From Flavobacteriales bacterium (GTDB lineage Bacteria; Bacteroidota; Bacteroidia; Flavobacteriales; BACL11), in assembly GCA_018675825.1 (NCBI GenBank), contig JABGXK010000048.1, forward strand, positions 1-8,232: a DNA stretch of 8,232 nucleotides. The letters run 5' to 3'. This document shows positions 1 to 6,553 of the stretch, piece after piece. Made by a program: the position numbers and the translations under genes. Below the pieces are notes generated by a model that worked only from the letters and a program-made list of their open reading frames with translations, did not search any database and was not told where the DNA came from. Each line of letters opens with the position of its first letter. Positions within the stretch are counted from its first letter, which is position 1.

Positions 1-2613
1 GGATTTGTACAGGTACTTATTATTAATTATGCAATAAGTTTTATAACAGGATTCGAATTATTCTTTGTTAATTATATTGGATTACCTTTCAATTCTGGGA
101 CAATAATATATTTTGTTTCAATAATAGCTTTAGTTACTTTTGGACTTAAATTTACTAGAAAACATAACTTCCCAATTTGGAATAACGTGATTCTCTCTTT
201 TATGATGTTATTAATTGGATATTCTTCTTTTGCAGTTTTAGTTGTAAGATCAAATGCAAACCCTCCAATTGATGAAAATAACCCAGAAGATGCAGTGAGC
301 TTATTATCTTATCTTAAAAGAGAACAGTATGGAAGCTGGCCAATTGTTTATGGTAGATATTTTAATGCTAAACTACAAGCTGATGACGCTTCAACTGCAG
401 ATAACGAGTCATATAATGATATAGACCCTGTATACCAAAAAGGGTATCTAGTAATAGGAAAGAATAAAAAAGAGAAACAATTTACATCTAAAGAACGTGC
501 CGAAAAATATATAAGCAACAAAAAAGGTTCTTTTGATTTAAAAGATAGGTACCTTATGATTGATGATGGTAAAGATAAAGTTCCTAATTATTCTTCAAAA
601 GACAAAACAATTTTCCCAAGGATGTGGAGTAATACACAAGCCAGACATGTTAAAGGTTATCAAAAATGGGCAGGCTTATCCAAAAATACTGATTGGAGCA
701 AGTCAACAAAGAAGCCTAGCTTTAGACAAAATCTTAAATTCTTTTTTAGCTATCAAATTGGATGGTCGTACGTAAGATATTTTATGTGGAATTTTGCTGG
801 TAGACAAAATGATTATATGAATATGGATGGTAATTCATTAAATGGAAATTGGGAAAGTGGAATCTCATTTATTGATAATGCCAGATTAGGAAAGCCTTCC
901 GATACTTTAGCGCCTGAACACCTTAAAAACAACAAGGCAAAAAATCATTATTATTTTCTTCCATTATTACTTGGTCTAATTGGCATGTTCTTTCATTTTA
1001 TCAAAAAATCTAAAGATGCAATGGTAGTTATGCTATTCTTCTTATTCACTGGAATACTAATAATTATATATCTAAATGTTGTGCCTTTTCAACCCAGAGA
1101 AAGGGATTATGCATATGTAGGCTCTTTTTATGCTTTCTCTATATGGGTTGGTTTAGGATTATTAGGTATTTATGAATTCCTGAAAAATATAACCAATTCT
1201 AAGAATAGCATTGTAGCAGCAACTGTCATATCTATGTTAATGGCCCCAATTTTAATGGCTTCTGAAAACTGGGATGATCATGATAGATCTGGAAGAACTA
1301 CTGCATTAGAAGTAGCTAAAAACTATTTAAACTCTTGCGCTAAAAATGCAATTTTATTTACTAATGGTGATAATGATACATTCCCGTTATGGTATGCCCA
1401 AGAAGTTGAAGGAATTCGTACCGATATTAAAGTTGTTAATTTATCACTCTTTAATACGGATTGGTATATTGATCAAATGAAAAGAGCTTCATATGACGCC
1501 GCTCCAATACCATCATCTTTAGAACACGATGATTATAGAAAAGGAACAAGAGACTATACGCCTATACAAGAAAAATTTACAGAATTTAAAGAGGTACGTC
1601 AAGTCGTTGAATTTATAAATAGCAAAAACCCTAAGGCAATGCTTAACACTCGTGGTGGATTAATAAATTATTGCCCAACCAGAAAACTAAAACTTAGTGT
1701 AAATAAGGATAAAGCTAAAGAGTTTGTTCCTCTAGAATACCATAATGATATTGTTGATGAAATTAAGTGGAAAATTAAAGGTAATGGTATATATAAAAAT
1801 AAATTAATGGTACTAGATATCCTTGCTCATTTTAACTGGGATCGACCTGTTTATTTTGCAATTACTGTAGGTAAAGACAATTTTATGGGACTAGAAAAAT
1901 ATTTTCAACTTGAAGGATTAGCCTATAGATTAGTTCCTTATGTTACTAATTCAAATGACGGGCAAACGGGAACTATAAACACGGAGGTTATGTACAAAAA
2001 ACTTGTCTTTAACCCTAACCCTGCTGATAGTAATAAAGTATTTGAATGGGGAGGGCTTAATAATAAAAATCTATACTTTGATGAGACTAATACTCGTATG
2101 GTAATGAACTATAGAAATAATTATTCTAGATTAGCTGAAGCATTCTTTATAAAAGGGGATACTGCTCGTGCTTTATCAGTAGTAGATAAATGTATGTATG
2201 AGTTTCCAAGAGAAGTAGTTAGTTTAAGCTACTTTACTATTCCTATGATTGATCTTTATTATAAGTGCAATAAAGACACTAAAGGTGATGAGCTTCTTGC
2301 TCTTATGATTGATGATTATCTAGTTCAGTATAAGTATCTAGCTAAATTTAAAAAAGGGAGCGGGGTAAATCAAAATCTTCAAATCTGCGGACAAGTTCTA
2401 GGAAGTTTAGTTCGATTACTTCAAGTGCATCAACTAAATGATGATTCATATTCTTATTCTCCAATTGTGGGACAGGAGAAAAATGAAAATGATAAATTCT
2501 ATAAATCTAAAAATGGAAATCCAAATTCAGCTCAAGGAATCAAGGAAGAAATTAACTTTGAGGAATGGAGAATTAATACATTTGTAGATGAATACTATAG
2601 CCTGCAGAAATAA
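1..2613 (+). CDS. DUF2723 family polytopic membrane protein, putative glycosyltransferase (5' partial)
   Basis: The frame is open from base 1 to the TAA at 2611-2613, giving 870 residues with the N-terminus outside the window. The GTG at 187 lies inside a hydrophobic segment continuous with upstream coding sequence, so it is not the start. Numbering from base 1, hydrophobic membrane segments lie near residues 1-18, 26-48, 63-82, 317-333, 340-361, 372-394 and 403-420, with a long soluble loop between and a soluble C-terminal half. Family-typical motifs are QPRERDYAYVGSFYAF (about 364-379), ENWDDHDRSGR (about 422-432) and GDNDTFPLWYAQE (about 456-468). The C-terminal part (AEAFFIKGDTARALSVVDKC) looks TPR-like. 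Full-length Bacteroidota members are usually about 1000-1150 residues, so roughly 150-250 are probably missing. Known: the human DUF2723 protein TMEM260 is an O-mannosyltransferase. Inference: the bacterial protein may use a lipid-linked sugar at the inner membrane to glycosylate exported proteins or glycans. It precedes a deacetylase gene by 2 bp, suggesting an operon. Family assignment is firm; the activity is not. Confidence 0.9.
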   Translation, partial: GFVQVLIINYAISFITGFELFFVNYIGLPFNSGTIIYFVSIIALVTFGLKFTRKHNFPIWNNVILSFMMLLIGYSSFAVLVVRSNANPPIDENNPEDAVSLLSYLKREQYGSWPIVYGRYFNAKLQADDASTADNESYNDIDPVYQKGYLVIGKNKKEKQFTSKERAEKYISNKKGSFDLKDRYLMIDDGKDKVPNYSSKDKTIFPRMWSNTQARHVKGYQKWAGLSKNTDWSKSTKKPSFRQNLKFFFSYQIGWSYVRYFMWNFAGRQNDYMNMDGNSLNGNWESGISFIDNARLGKPSDTLAPEHLKNNKAKNHYYFLPLLLGLIGMFFHFIKKSKDAMVVMLFFLFTGILIIIYLNVVPFQPRERDYAYVGSFYAFSIWVGLGLLGIYEFLKNITNSKNSIVAATVISMLMAPILMASENWDDHDRSGRTTALEVAKNYLNSCAKNAILFTNGDNDTFPLWYAQEVEGIRTDIKVVNLSLFNTDWYIDQMKRASYDAAPIPSSLEHDDYRKGTRDYTPIQEKFTEFKEVRQVVEFINSKNPKAMLNTRGGLINYCPTRKLKLSVNKDKAKEFVPLEYHNDIVDEIKWKIKGNGIYKNKLMVLDILAHFNWDRPVYFAITVGKDNFMGLEKYFQLEGLAYRLVPYVTNSNDGQTGTINTEVMYKKLVFNPNPADSNKVFEWGGLNNKNLYFDETNTRMVMNYRNNYSRLAEAFFIKGDTARALSVVDKCMYEFPREVVSLSYFTIPMIDLYYKCNKDTKGDELLALMIDDYLVQYKYLAKFKKGSGVNQNLQICGQVLGSLVRLLQVHQLNDDSYSYSPIVGQEKNENDKFYKSKNGNPNSAQGIKEEINFEEWRINTFVDEYYSLQK

Positions 2614-2615
2614 AA

Positions 2616-3224
2616 GTGTTTGTAAAAACACCAAAAATAGTACAACACGTTTTTCCTTCAATTATATGGAAGAAAAAAACTACTAAAAAAAAAATTTGGT
2701 TAACATTTGATGATGGTCCTGATAAGAAAATAACAGTATTTTTATTAAACTTATTAAAAAAATTAAAAATTCATGCAACTTTCTTTCTGATCGGAGAACA
2801 AATCGTTAAATATCCTGAACTTACTAAGAAAATCATAGAAGATGGTCATATTATCGGAAATCATTCTTACTCTCATTTAAATGGCTTACTAACTTCTAAT
2901 AAAACATACTATAATGATATTGATAGGGCTCAAAAGATAGTTAACTCAAATATTTTTAGACCTCCATATGGAAAAATAAGCCCAATACAATTAAGAACAT
3001 TGAAAGTAAAATATAAAATCATTATGTGGGATGTTTTAAGTTGGGATTTTAAGAAAAATATTAGTTCGGAAAAAATCTATAATAATGTTATAAATAATAC
3101 TCAAAAAGGCTCAATTATTGTTTTTCATAATAATATTAAAAGTTATCAAACTATTACAGAAAATCTTGAAAAAATATTAGTAAAATTAAAAGAAGAAGGG
3201 TATCGCTTCTCTACTATTTGGTAG
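2616..3224 (+). CDS. NodB-type polysaccharide deacetylase family protein
   Basis: This 202-residue protein is essentially a single NodB (carbohydrate esterase 4) domain. All five motifs are visible: TFDDGP at 30-35 with catalytic base and metal Asp 32/33, HSYSH at 83-87 giving metal ligands His83 and His87, RPPYG at 115-119, WDVLSWDF at 138-145, and SIIVFH at 166-171 ending in His171. The family removes N-acetyl groups, with a divalent metal, from GlcNAc-containing polymers such as peptidoglycan or exopolysaccharide; the substrate here cannot be read from sequence. There is no clear signal peptide. The short basic N-terminus (KTPKIVQHVFPSIIW) resembles that of the small Bacteroidota subfamily as I know it. 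The GTG start is 2 bp after the DUF2723 stop. The next in-frame Met is at residue 137, beyond the catalytic motif, so GTG is the only plausible start. A run of ten A precedes the catalytic motif. The 3' end overlaps the convergent methyltransferase by 11 bp. Confidence 0.9.
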   Translation: MFVKTPKIVQHVFPSIIWKKKTTKKKIWLTFDDGPDKKITVFLLNLLKKLKIHATFFLIGEQIVKYPELTKKIIEDGHIIGNHSYSHLNGLLTSNKTYYNDIDRAQKIVNSNIFRPPYGKISPIQLRTLKVKYKIIMWDVLSWDFKKNISSEKIYNNVINNTQKGSIIVFHNNIKSYQTITENLEKILVKLKEEGYRFSTIW

Positions 3225-3987
3225 CAATACAAAAGTAATCTAAGCAATTATCTGTAGAATCTTTTATTGAATAATCAGAAACTTTTACTAGATTAACTAT
3301 ATCTTCATTATTGGATTTTAATCTTCGCCTATTAAATCTATTTAGAATATCATAAGGAATCTTTAAAAACCATCTTGGCATAAAATATTGTAAATTAAAA
3401 ATATCAAATCTTGTTATCTTACGAACAGATTCTTTATTTTTATTATAATACTCCATTACAAGGTCATTACCAAAAACACCATTAACTTTAAAGCTATGAA
3501 AATACTTCCTTAATATATTATTCATCTCAATTGGCGTATACTCTCTTATATGCCACGGATTACGAGAAAGAGACATTAGTTTGTTTGGTGTTGTTAAAAG
3601 TAGTTTTCCCCCAGGCTTTAAAACTCTATATATTTCTTCTAGGAAATAATGATCCGCTTGAATATGTTCAATCACTTGAAATGTAACAACAACATCAATA
3701 CTATTTGCCTCAATATTCTCTAATGGAGGTATCTCCATCTTATGAAAAATAATATTATTATTATTCTTTATGTCATCTGAAATATTAGTTTCAAACTTAT
3801 CTACTCCAATATATTTTTCGGAATATTTAGCTAATTCAGTAATACCATAACCCTCTCCACAACCAATTTCTAAAACTGTACCATTAATCAACTTGGCAGC
3901 CTGATTGTATGCAATCATGTGCCTTTGAAAAATAACATTCTCAGAGGGGTCTAAATGTGAACTTCTTTCTGCTGTTTGTATTACCAT
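3214..3987 (-). CDS. Class I SAM-dependent methyltransferase (UbiE/Methyltransf_11-like)
   Basis: This 257-residue protein has a Rossmann-type methyltransferase core. The SAM-binding motif I is LEIGCGEGYG at 39-48, the acidic residue ending strand beta-2 is Asp63 (IGVD), motif II/post-I is VVTFQVIEHI at 100-109, and the VLKPGGKLLLTTPN loop and strand lie at 122-135. The downstream NPWHIREYTPIE (143-154) is typical of small-molecule or lipid/glycan methyltransferases of this clan. The C-terminal 70 residues are basic and aromatic-rich (YFMPRWFLKIPYDIL at 201-215) and may contact a membrane or substrate. The substrate is unknown. The ATG at 3987 follows a 31-bp gap after xth in the direction of transcription, with a promoter-like element in it, so it may have its own transcript. 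It faces the deacetylase tail to tail with an 11-bp overlap, leaving no room for a separate terminator. A role in cell-surface glycan modification is suggested only by location. Confidence 0.85.
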   Translation of the reverse strand: MVIQTAERSSHLDPSENVIFQRHMIAYNQAAKLINGTVLEIGCGEGYGITELAKYSEKYIGVDKFETNISDDIKNNNNIIFHKMEIPPLENIEANSIDVVVTFQVIEHIQADHYFLEEIYRVLKPGGKLLLTTPNKLMSLSRNPWHIREYTPIEMNNILRKYFHSFKVNGVFGNDLVMEYYNKNKESVRKITRFDIFNLQYFMPRWFLKIPYDILNRFNRRRLKSNNEDIVNLVKVSDYSIKDSTDNCLDYFCIATK

Positions 3988-4004
3988 TTAAAAATTATAT
4001 GACA

Positions 4005-4012
4005 CAAATGTA
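4005..4012 (-). promoter_or_regulatory. Putative Bacteroidota -7 promoter element (TAnnTTTG) for the methyltransferase gene
   Basis: On the minus strand the eight bases read TACATTTG, a full match to the Bacteroidota -7 consensus TAnnTTTG, 17 bp upstream of the methyltransferase ATG. Initiation just downstream would give a leader of roughly 10-14 nt. I found no TTTG at the usual -33 spacing, and such an octamer can occur by chance in AT-rich DNA, so this is tentative. Confidence 0.35.
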
Positions 4013-4018
4013 ATAAAA

Positions 4019-4786
4019 CTAAATTGCTAATTCTACTAGAACAGGGCAGTGATCTGAATGTACGGCTTGAGATAAGATAACTGACCTATTTATTTTTGAC
4101 AATAAACTGTCTGATATCATAATATAATCAATACGCCAACCAAGATTTTTAGCACGCGCATTAGACCTATAGCTCCACCAAGAATATTGATGTGGTTTAT
4201 TGTTATTAATTCTAAAAGCATCAATAAATCCACTATCAATAAAACTACTCATCCATTGCCTCTCTTCTGGTAGAAATCCTGATGTCTTTTTATTTCTTAC
4301 TGGATTATGAATATCTATAGATTTATGACAGATATTATAGTCTCCACAAATTATTAAAGCTGGAATTTTAGTTTTAATTTCAGTAATATATTGTTCAAAT
4401 AAATTAAGAAATTTAATTTTAAATTCTTGTCTAATATCCCCACTACTTCCAGATGGAAAATACACACTCATAACAGAAAAATTAGTATAATCTGCTCTTA
4501 TAATCCGCCCTTCATAATCGATAATATCAATACCACAACCATACTCAATATGATTAGGTTTCTCTTTACTTAGAATTGCGACACCACTATATCCAGGCTT
4601 AACAGCAGAATTTATATATGAATCATAACCAAGCTCTTTAAAAACTAAACTATCAAACTGTTCAGGTTTAGCTTTAATTTCTTGCAAACAAACTATATCA
4701 GCATTGCAAGATTCTAACCAATTTGGAAGGTCTTTCTTAATAGCTGCTCTAATGCCATTAATATTATATGTTACGATTGAGGTGAT
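4019..4786 (-). CDS. xth: Exodeoxyribonuclease III with no canonical start codon (probable ATC start)
   Basis: This is an AP endonuclease / 3'-5' exonuclease of the exonuclease-endonuclease-phosphatase family, acting in base-excision repair. Numbering from the ATC at 4786 (255 residues, close to the usual family length), I see VTYNINGIRAA (5-15; Asn8 matches E. coli Asn7), CLQE (33-36; metal-binding Glu36), SVYFPSG (catalytic Tyr109), GDYN (Asp149, Asn151), GWRIDY (Asp220) and HSDH (Asp245, His246). All active-site residues are present. The frame is open upstream to a stop inside the preceding gene, but its first ATG/GTG/TTG is the TTG at 4687, which lies within the CLQE motif. Starting there would delete strand beta-1 and the catalytic Asn. 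ATC at 4786 sits one base after the TAA of the upstream gene, a typical coupling arrangement; ATC at 4777 is an alternative. A sequencing error or a mutated ATG is also possible. Identity is very secure; the start is not. Confidence 0.88.
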   Translation of the reverse strand: MTSIVTYNINGIRAAIKKDLPNWLESCNADIVCLQEIKAKPEQFDSLVFKELGYDSYINSAVKPGYSGVAILSKEKPNHIEYGCGIDIIDYEGRIIRADYTNFSVMSVYFPSGSSGDIRQEFKIKFLNLFEQYITEIKTKIPALIICGDYNICHKSIDIHNPVRNKKTSGFLPEERQWMSSFIDSGFIDAFRINNNKPHQYSWWSYRSNARAKNLGWRIDYIMISDSLLSKINRSVILSQAVHSDHCPVLVELAI

Positions 4787-4787
4787 A

Positions 4788-5693
4788 TTATCTAAGATTA
4801 AATTGTGTCTCAGCAGTAAGAGTATTATTAATATAAATATTTAATTGATAATCCCCTTCAACAAGAGTAACATATCTCTGCCAATCAATACAAACAAAAG
4901 ATTTTTTATTATCATATTGAATGTCAGTTTTAGCTGAGAATATTACTTGTTGTTCATTCATAATAGTATCAGATCCAGATATTATTTTTTGCTGAGGGTT
5001 TATGTATTGAATTAATATTTCTTTTTTACCCGCTTCTGCAATCAGATTTGCAGTAATATAAAAACATGCTCGCAATGTCTGTGTCTTAGCTGCAAATCTT
5101 GTTGAAACCTCCTTTCCTGTTCCGCGGTACCTAAATGGCTCAACTGAAATTTCTTTAATCTTAAGAGCTGAACCCTTATTTACCTTTTCGGATAACTTAA
5201 TATTAGTTTTATTTAGCTTGTAATTCTTCCAATTAATGTTCTTGTTGACTTTAATAACACTATCTTTTTCTGAGCTTAACCTTTCGGTAACATAAAAAAG
5301 AGAATCAATATCCTTAATATAATTCTGCGATATTCTTTTAAGATTATTTATCTTAGTTCTTGCTTCATTTAAATTATTACTTAAATTATTCTTGTTTCTT
5401 ATAAGTTTACGAATCTCTATAATCTGTTGTTTAATTAATGAGTCCTTCTGATATAATTGATTGTTAAGATCACCATACTCATCTAATAACTCATCATGCT
5501 CATCAATTAAGTCATCAAGCTCATCTCTTAAGTTATTTTGTTCAATAAACTGTAGTTTTAAACTTTCTTCATTATTATCTGATTTCTCTTTCTGATAATA
5601 GATAAAAAAAACTAATAAAGAAATAACAAAAAACAAAAAGACAATTACCTTCTTCTCTTTTACTAAATTTATAAAATTCGAAAATCGATTCAT
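4788..5693 (-). CDS. Membrane-anchored coiled-coil protein of unknown function (Bacteroidota-type)
   Basis: I do not recognise a named function for this 301-residue protein. It has a short basic N-terminus (1-15), one strongly hydrophobic segment at 16-33 (VIVFLFFVISLLVFFIYY) that is probably an uncleaved signal anchor, and a long charged, Leu/Ile-heptad region at about 41-170 predicted by eye to be coiled coil. A markedly acidic stretch lies at 57-76 (RDELDDLIDEHDELLDEYGD begins at 56). The C-terminal globular domain, about 176-301, is beta-rich. This layout (anchor, coiled coil, then a domain with segments like RACFYI, ILIQYINP, IFSAKTDIQYDN and FVCIDWQ) resembles hypothetical envelope proteins I associate with many Bacteroidota; that family link is from memory. 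The C-terminal domain most likely sits in the periplasm. The gene is immediately followed, after one base, by xth on the same strand, so they are probably co-transcribed. The ATG at 5693 is the natural start because it precedes the membrane anchor. Confidence 0.8.
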   Translation of the reverse strand: MNRFSNFINLVKEKKVIVFLFFVISLLVFFIYYQKEKSDNNEESLKLQFIEQNNLRDELDDLIDEHDELLDEYGDLNNQLYQKDSLIKQQIIEIRKLIRNKNNLSNNLNEARTKINNLKRISQNYIKDIDSLFYVTERLSSEKDSVIKVNKNINWKNYKLNKTNIKLSEKVNKGSALKIKEISVEPFRYRGTGKEVSTRFAAKTQTLRACFYITANLIAEAGKKEILIQYINPQQKIISGSDTIMNEQQVIFSAKTDIQYDNKKSFVCIDWQRYVTLVEGDYQLNIYINNTLTAETQFNLR

Positions 5694-5760
5694 ATATTAA
5701 TCAGATGTATTGCTAAGATACTCATATCTCTAAAAAAACAAAGCTAGGCAAGTAATAAAT

Positions 5761-5792
5761 AAAATATCCTTACAGAATTGTAAAGATATTTT
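5761..5792 (-). terminator. Hairpin terminator downstream of the tRNA
   Basis: The two arms 5761-5774 and 5779-5792 are complementary over 13 of 14 positions (one C/A mismatch), with a 4-base GAAT loop. On the minus strand the stem ends in GATATTTT and continues ATTTATTACTT, giving a T-rich tail. It begins 7 bases after the tRNA 3' end, as expected for a tRNA terminator, and separates the tRNA from the coiled-coil gene. The stem is AT-rich, and the tail on the + strand is also T-rich, so it could act in both directions. Confidence 0.75.
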
Positions 5793-5798
5793 ATTTTG

Positions 5799-5872
5799 TG
5801 GGCCTAGCAGGGCTTGAACCTGCGACCCCTTGATTATGAGTCAAGTGCTCTAACCAGCTGAGCTATAGGCCC
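5799..5872 (-). tRNA. tRNA with CAT anticodon (elongator Met or Ile2)
   Basis: The minus strand folds into a complete cloverleaf. The acceptor stem GGGCCTA pairs with TAGGCCC, the D arm is GCTCAGCTGGTTAGAGC, the anticodon arm is CTTGA-CTCATAA-TCAAG with anticodon CAT at 5838-5836, and the T arm is GCAGG-TTCAAGC-CCTGC. The discriminator base is A and CCA is not encoded (CAA follows), so CCA must be added enzymatically. It is not an initiator tRNA: position 1 pairs with 72 and the anticodon stem lacks the three consecutive G-C pairs. A CAT anticodon can be elongator Met or the Ile2 tRNA whose C34 is changed to lysidine by TilS. The acceptor has C4-G69 and C5-G68, features known to favour TilS recognition in E. 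coli, so Ile2 is a serious possibility. It is a single tRNA with its own terminator. Confidence 0.95.
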
Positions 5873-5891
5873 TCCTTTTAAAAAGGTAATG

Positions 5892-5899
5892 CAAAACTA
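5892..5899 (-). promoter_or_regulatory. Putative -7 element of the tRNA promoter
   Basis: On the minus strand this reads TAGTTTTG, matching the Bacteroidota TAnnTTTG consensus, and ends 19 bp upstream of the tRNA 5' end. That spacing allows a short leader of about 12-16 nt for RNase P to remove. A small inverted repeat (CCTTTT/AAAAGG, 5874-5886) lies in this leader. There is no clear TTTG at the normal -33 distance. Confidence 0.45.
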
Positions 5900-5932
5900 T
5901 CAAATTTGTTGAATTATCTGTAGTTTTATTTA

Positions 5933-6553
5933 ATGAAAAAAATAGAACATATTGTTTTTGACTTAGGTAATGTTATTCTAAATATTGACTATCAAAAAAC
6001 AATTGAAGAATTCAATAAATTAGGCATTTCTAATGCCTCGAGCCTGTATTCTCAATCATCTCAATCAAGTATATTTGATTTGCTCGAAACTGGAAATATA
6101 TCTGATCAAAAATTTATATTAGAAATAAAAAAATTATGCCAAAAAACAACATCAAAAGAAATAATTAAGGCATGGAATGCAATACTGCTTGAAATTCCTA
6201 ATGAACGAATTTTATTATTAAATAAATTAAAAACCAATTTTAATATTTTTCTTTTAAGTAATACAAATTCAATTCATATAAAAGAATTAATTTATAAACT
6301 AGGTGTTAAGAAATATAATGAATTCTATAGTATTTTCAAAAAAGTTTATTACTCTCATGAAATAGGATTAAGGAAACCAAACCCTGAAATATTCAAGCTT
6401 ATAATAAAAGAAAACAATCTAAAAATACAGAATATCTTGTTTATTGATGATTCCATTCAACATATCGAATCTGCTAAAAAAATTGGTATATTAACACATC
6501 ATTTACTAAAACATGAAACTATTGAAACTATTTTTCCTGACATAGTTCAATAA
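5933..6553 (+). CDS. HAD-superfamily hydrolase, YihX-like (probable sugar-phosphate or small-molecule phosphatase)
   Basis: This 206-residue protein has the haloacid-dehalogenase motifs in order. Motif I is FDLGNVI at 9-15 with nucleophile Asp10, motif II is LLSNTN with Ser109, motif III is RKPNPEIF with Lys148, and motif IV is LFIDDS with Asp172/Asp173. The helical cap lies between motifs I and II (about 17-90), making it a subfamily IA protein. Motif I reads DxG rather than the common DxD. This occurs in the YihX (glucose-1-phosphate phosphatase) branch, which also has the FDLGNVI string, so it is not evidence of inactivity. The substrate cannot be told. The ATG at 5933 directly precedes the first beta strand, so the start is secure. 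Its promoter would have to lie in the about 60 bp shared with the divergent tRNA; TAGTTTTA at 5921-5928 is a weak candidate and would give an almost leaderless message. The 3' end overlaps the convergent epimerase gene by 26 bp. Confidence 0.88.
   Translation: MKKIEHIVFDLGNVILNIDYQKTIEEFNKLGISNASSLYSQSSQSSIFDLLETGNISDQKFILEIKKLCQKTTSKEIIKAWNAILLEIPNERILLLNKLKTNFNIFLLSNTNSIHIKELIYKLGVKKYNEFYSIFKKVYYSHEIGLRKPNPEIFKLIIKENNLKIQNILFIDDSIQHIESAKKIGILTHHLLKHETIETIFPDIVQ

Noticed and set aside
187..189. GTG as start of the DUF2723 gene
   Set aside because: The same frame is open back to base 1 and encodes membrane helices that fit the family, so the gene begins outside the window.
560..775. 71-codon open frame on the + strand
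   Set aside because: It lies wholly within the DUF2723 gene in another frame, has no recognisable domain, and is a shadow.
3751..3765. ATT/AAT triplet run, with a similar one near 6712-6723
   Set aside because: Both encode short poly-Asn stretches inside real genes (methyltransferase residues 75-78, epimerase 69-72), which is common low complexity in AT-rich genomes.
4685..4687. TTG as start of xth
   Set aside because: It falls within the conserved CLQE motif and would remove the first strand and catalytic Asn of the nuclease, although these are encoded intact upstream in frame.
4788..4799. Programmed +1 frameshift fusing the coiled-coil protein to xth at the CTT AGA TAA end
   Set aside because: The xth frame is +1 to the upstream gene, and CTT before a stop recalls prfB, but re-pairing on TTA is poor, there is no stimulatory sequence, and a fusion of a periplasmic domain to a cytosolic nuclease makes no sense.
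5694..5760. Possible promoter of the coiled-coil gene (TACATCTG-like -7 and an upstream TTTG)
   Set aside because: The -7 box has a mismatch, and the only upstream TTTG is about 29 bp away, too far for the usual spacing, so it is not listed as a feature.
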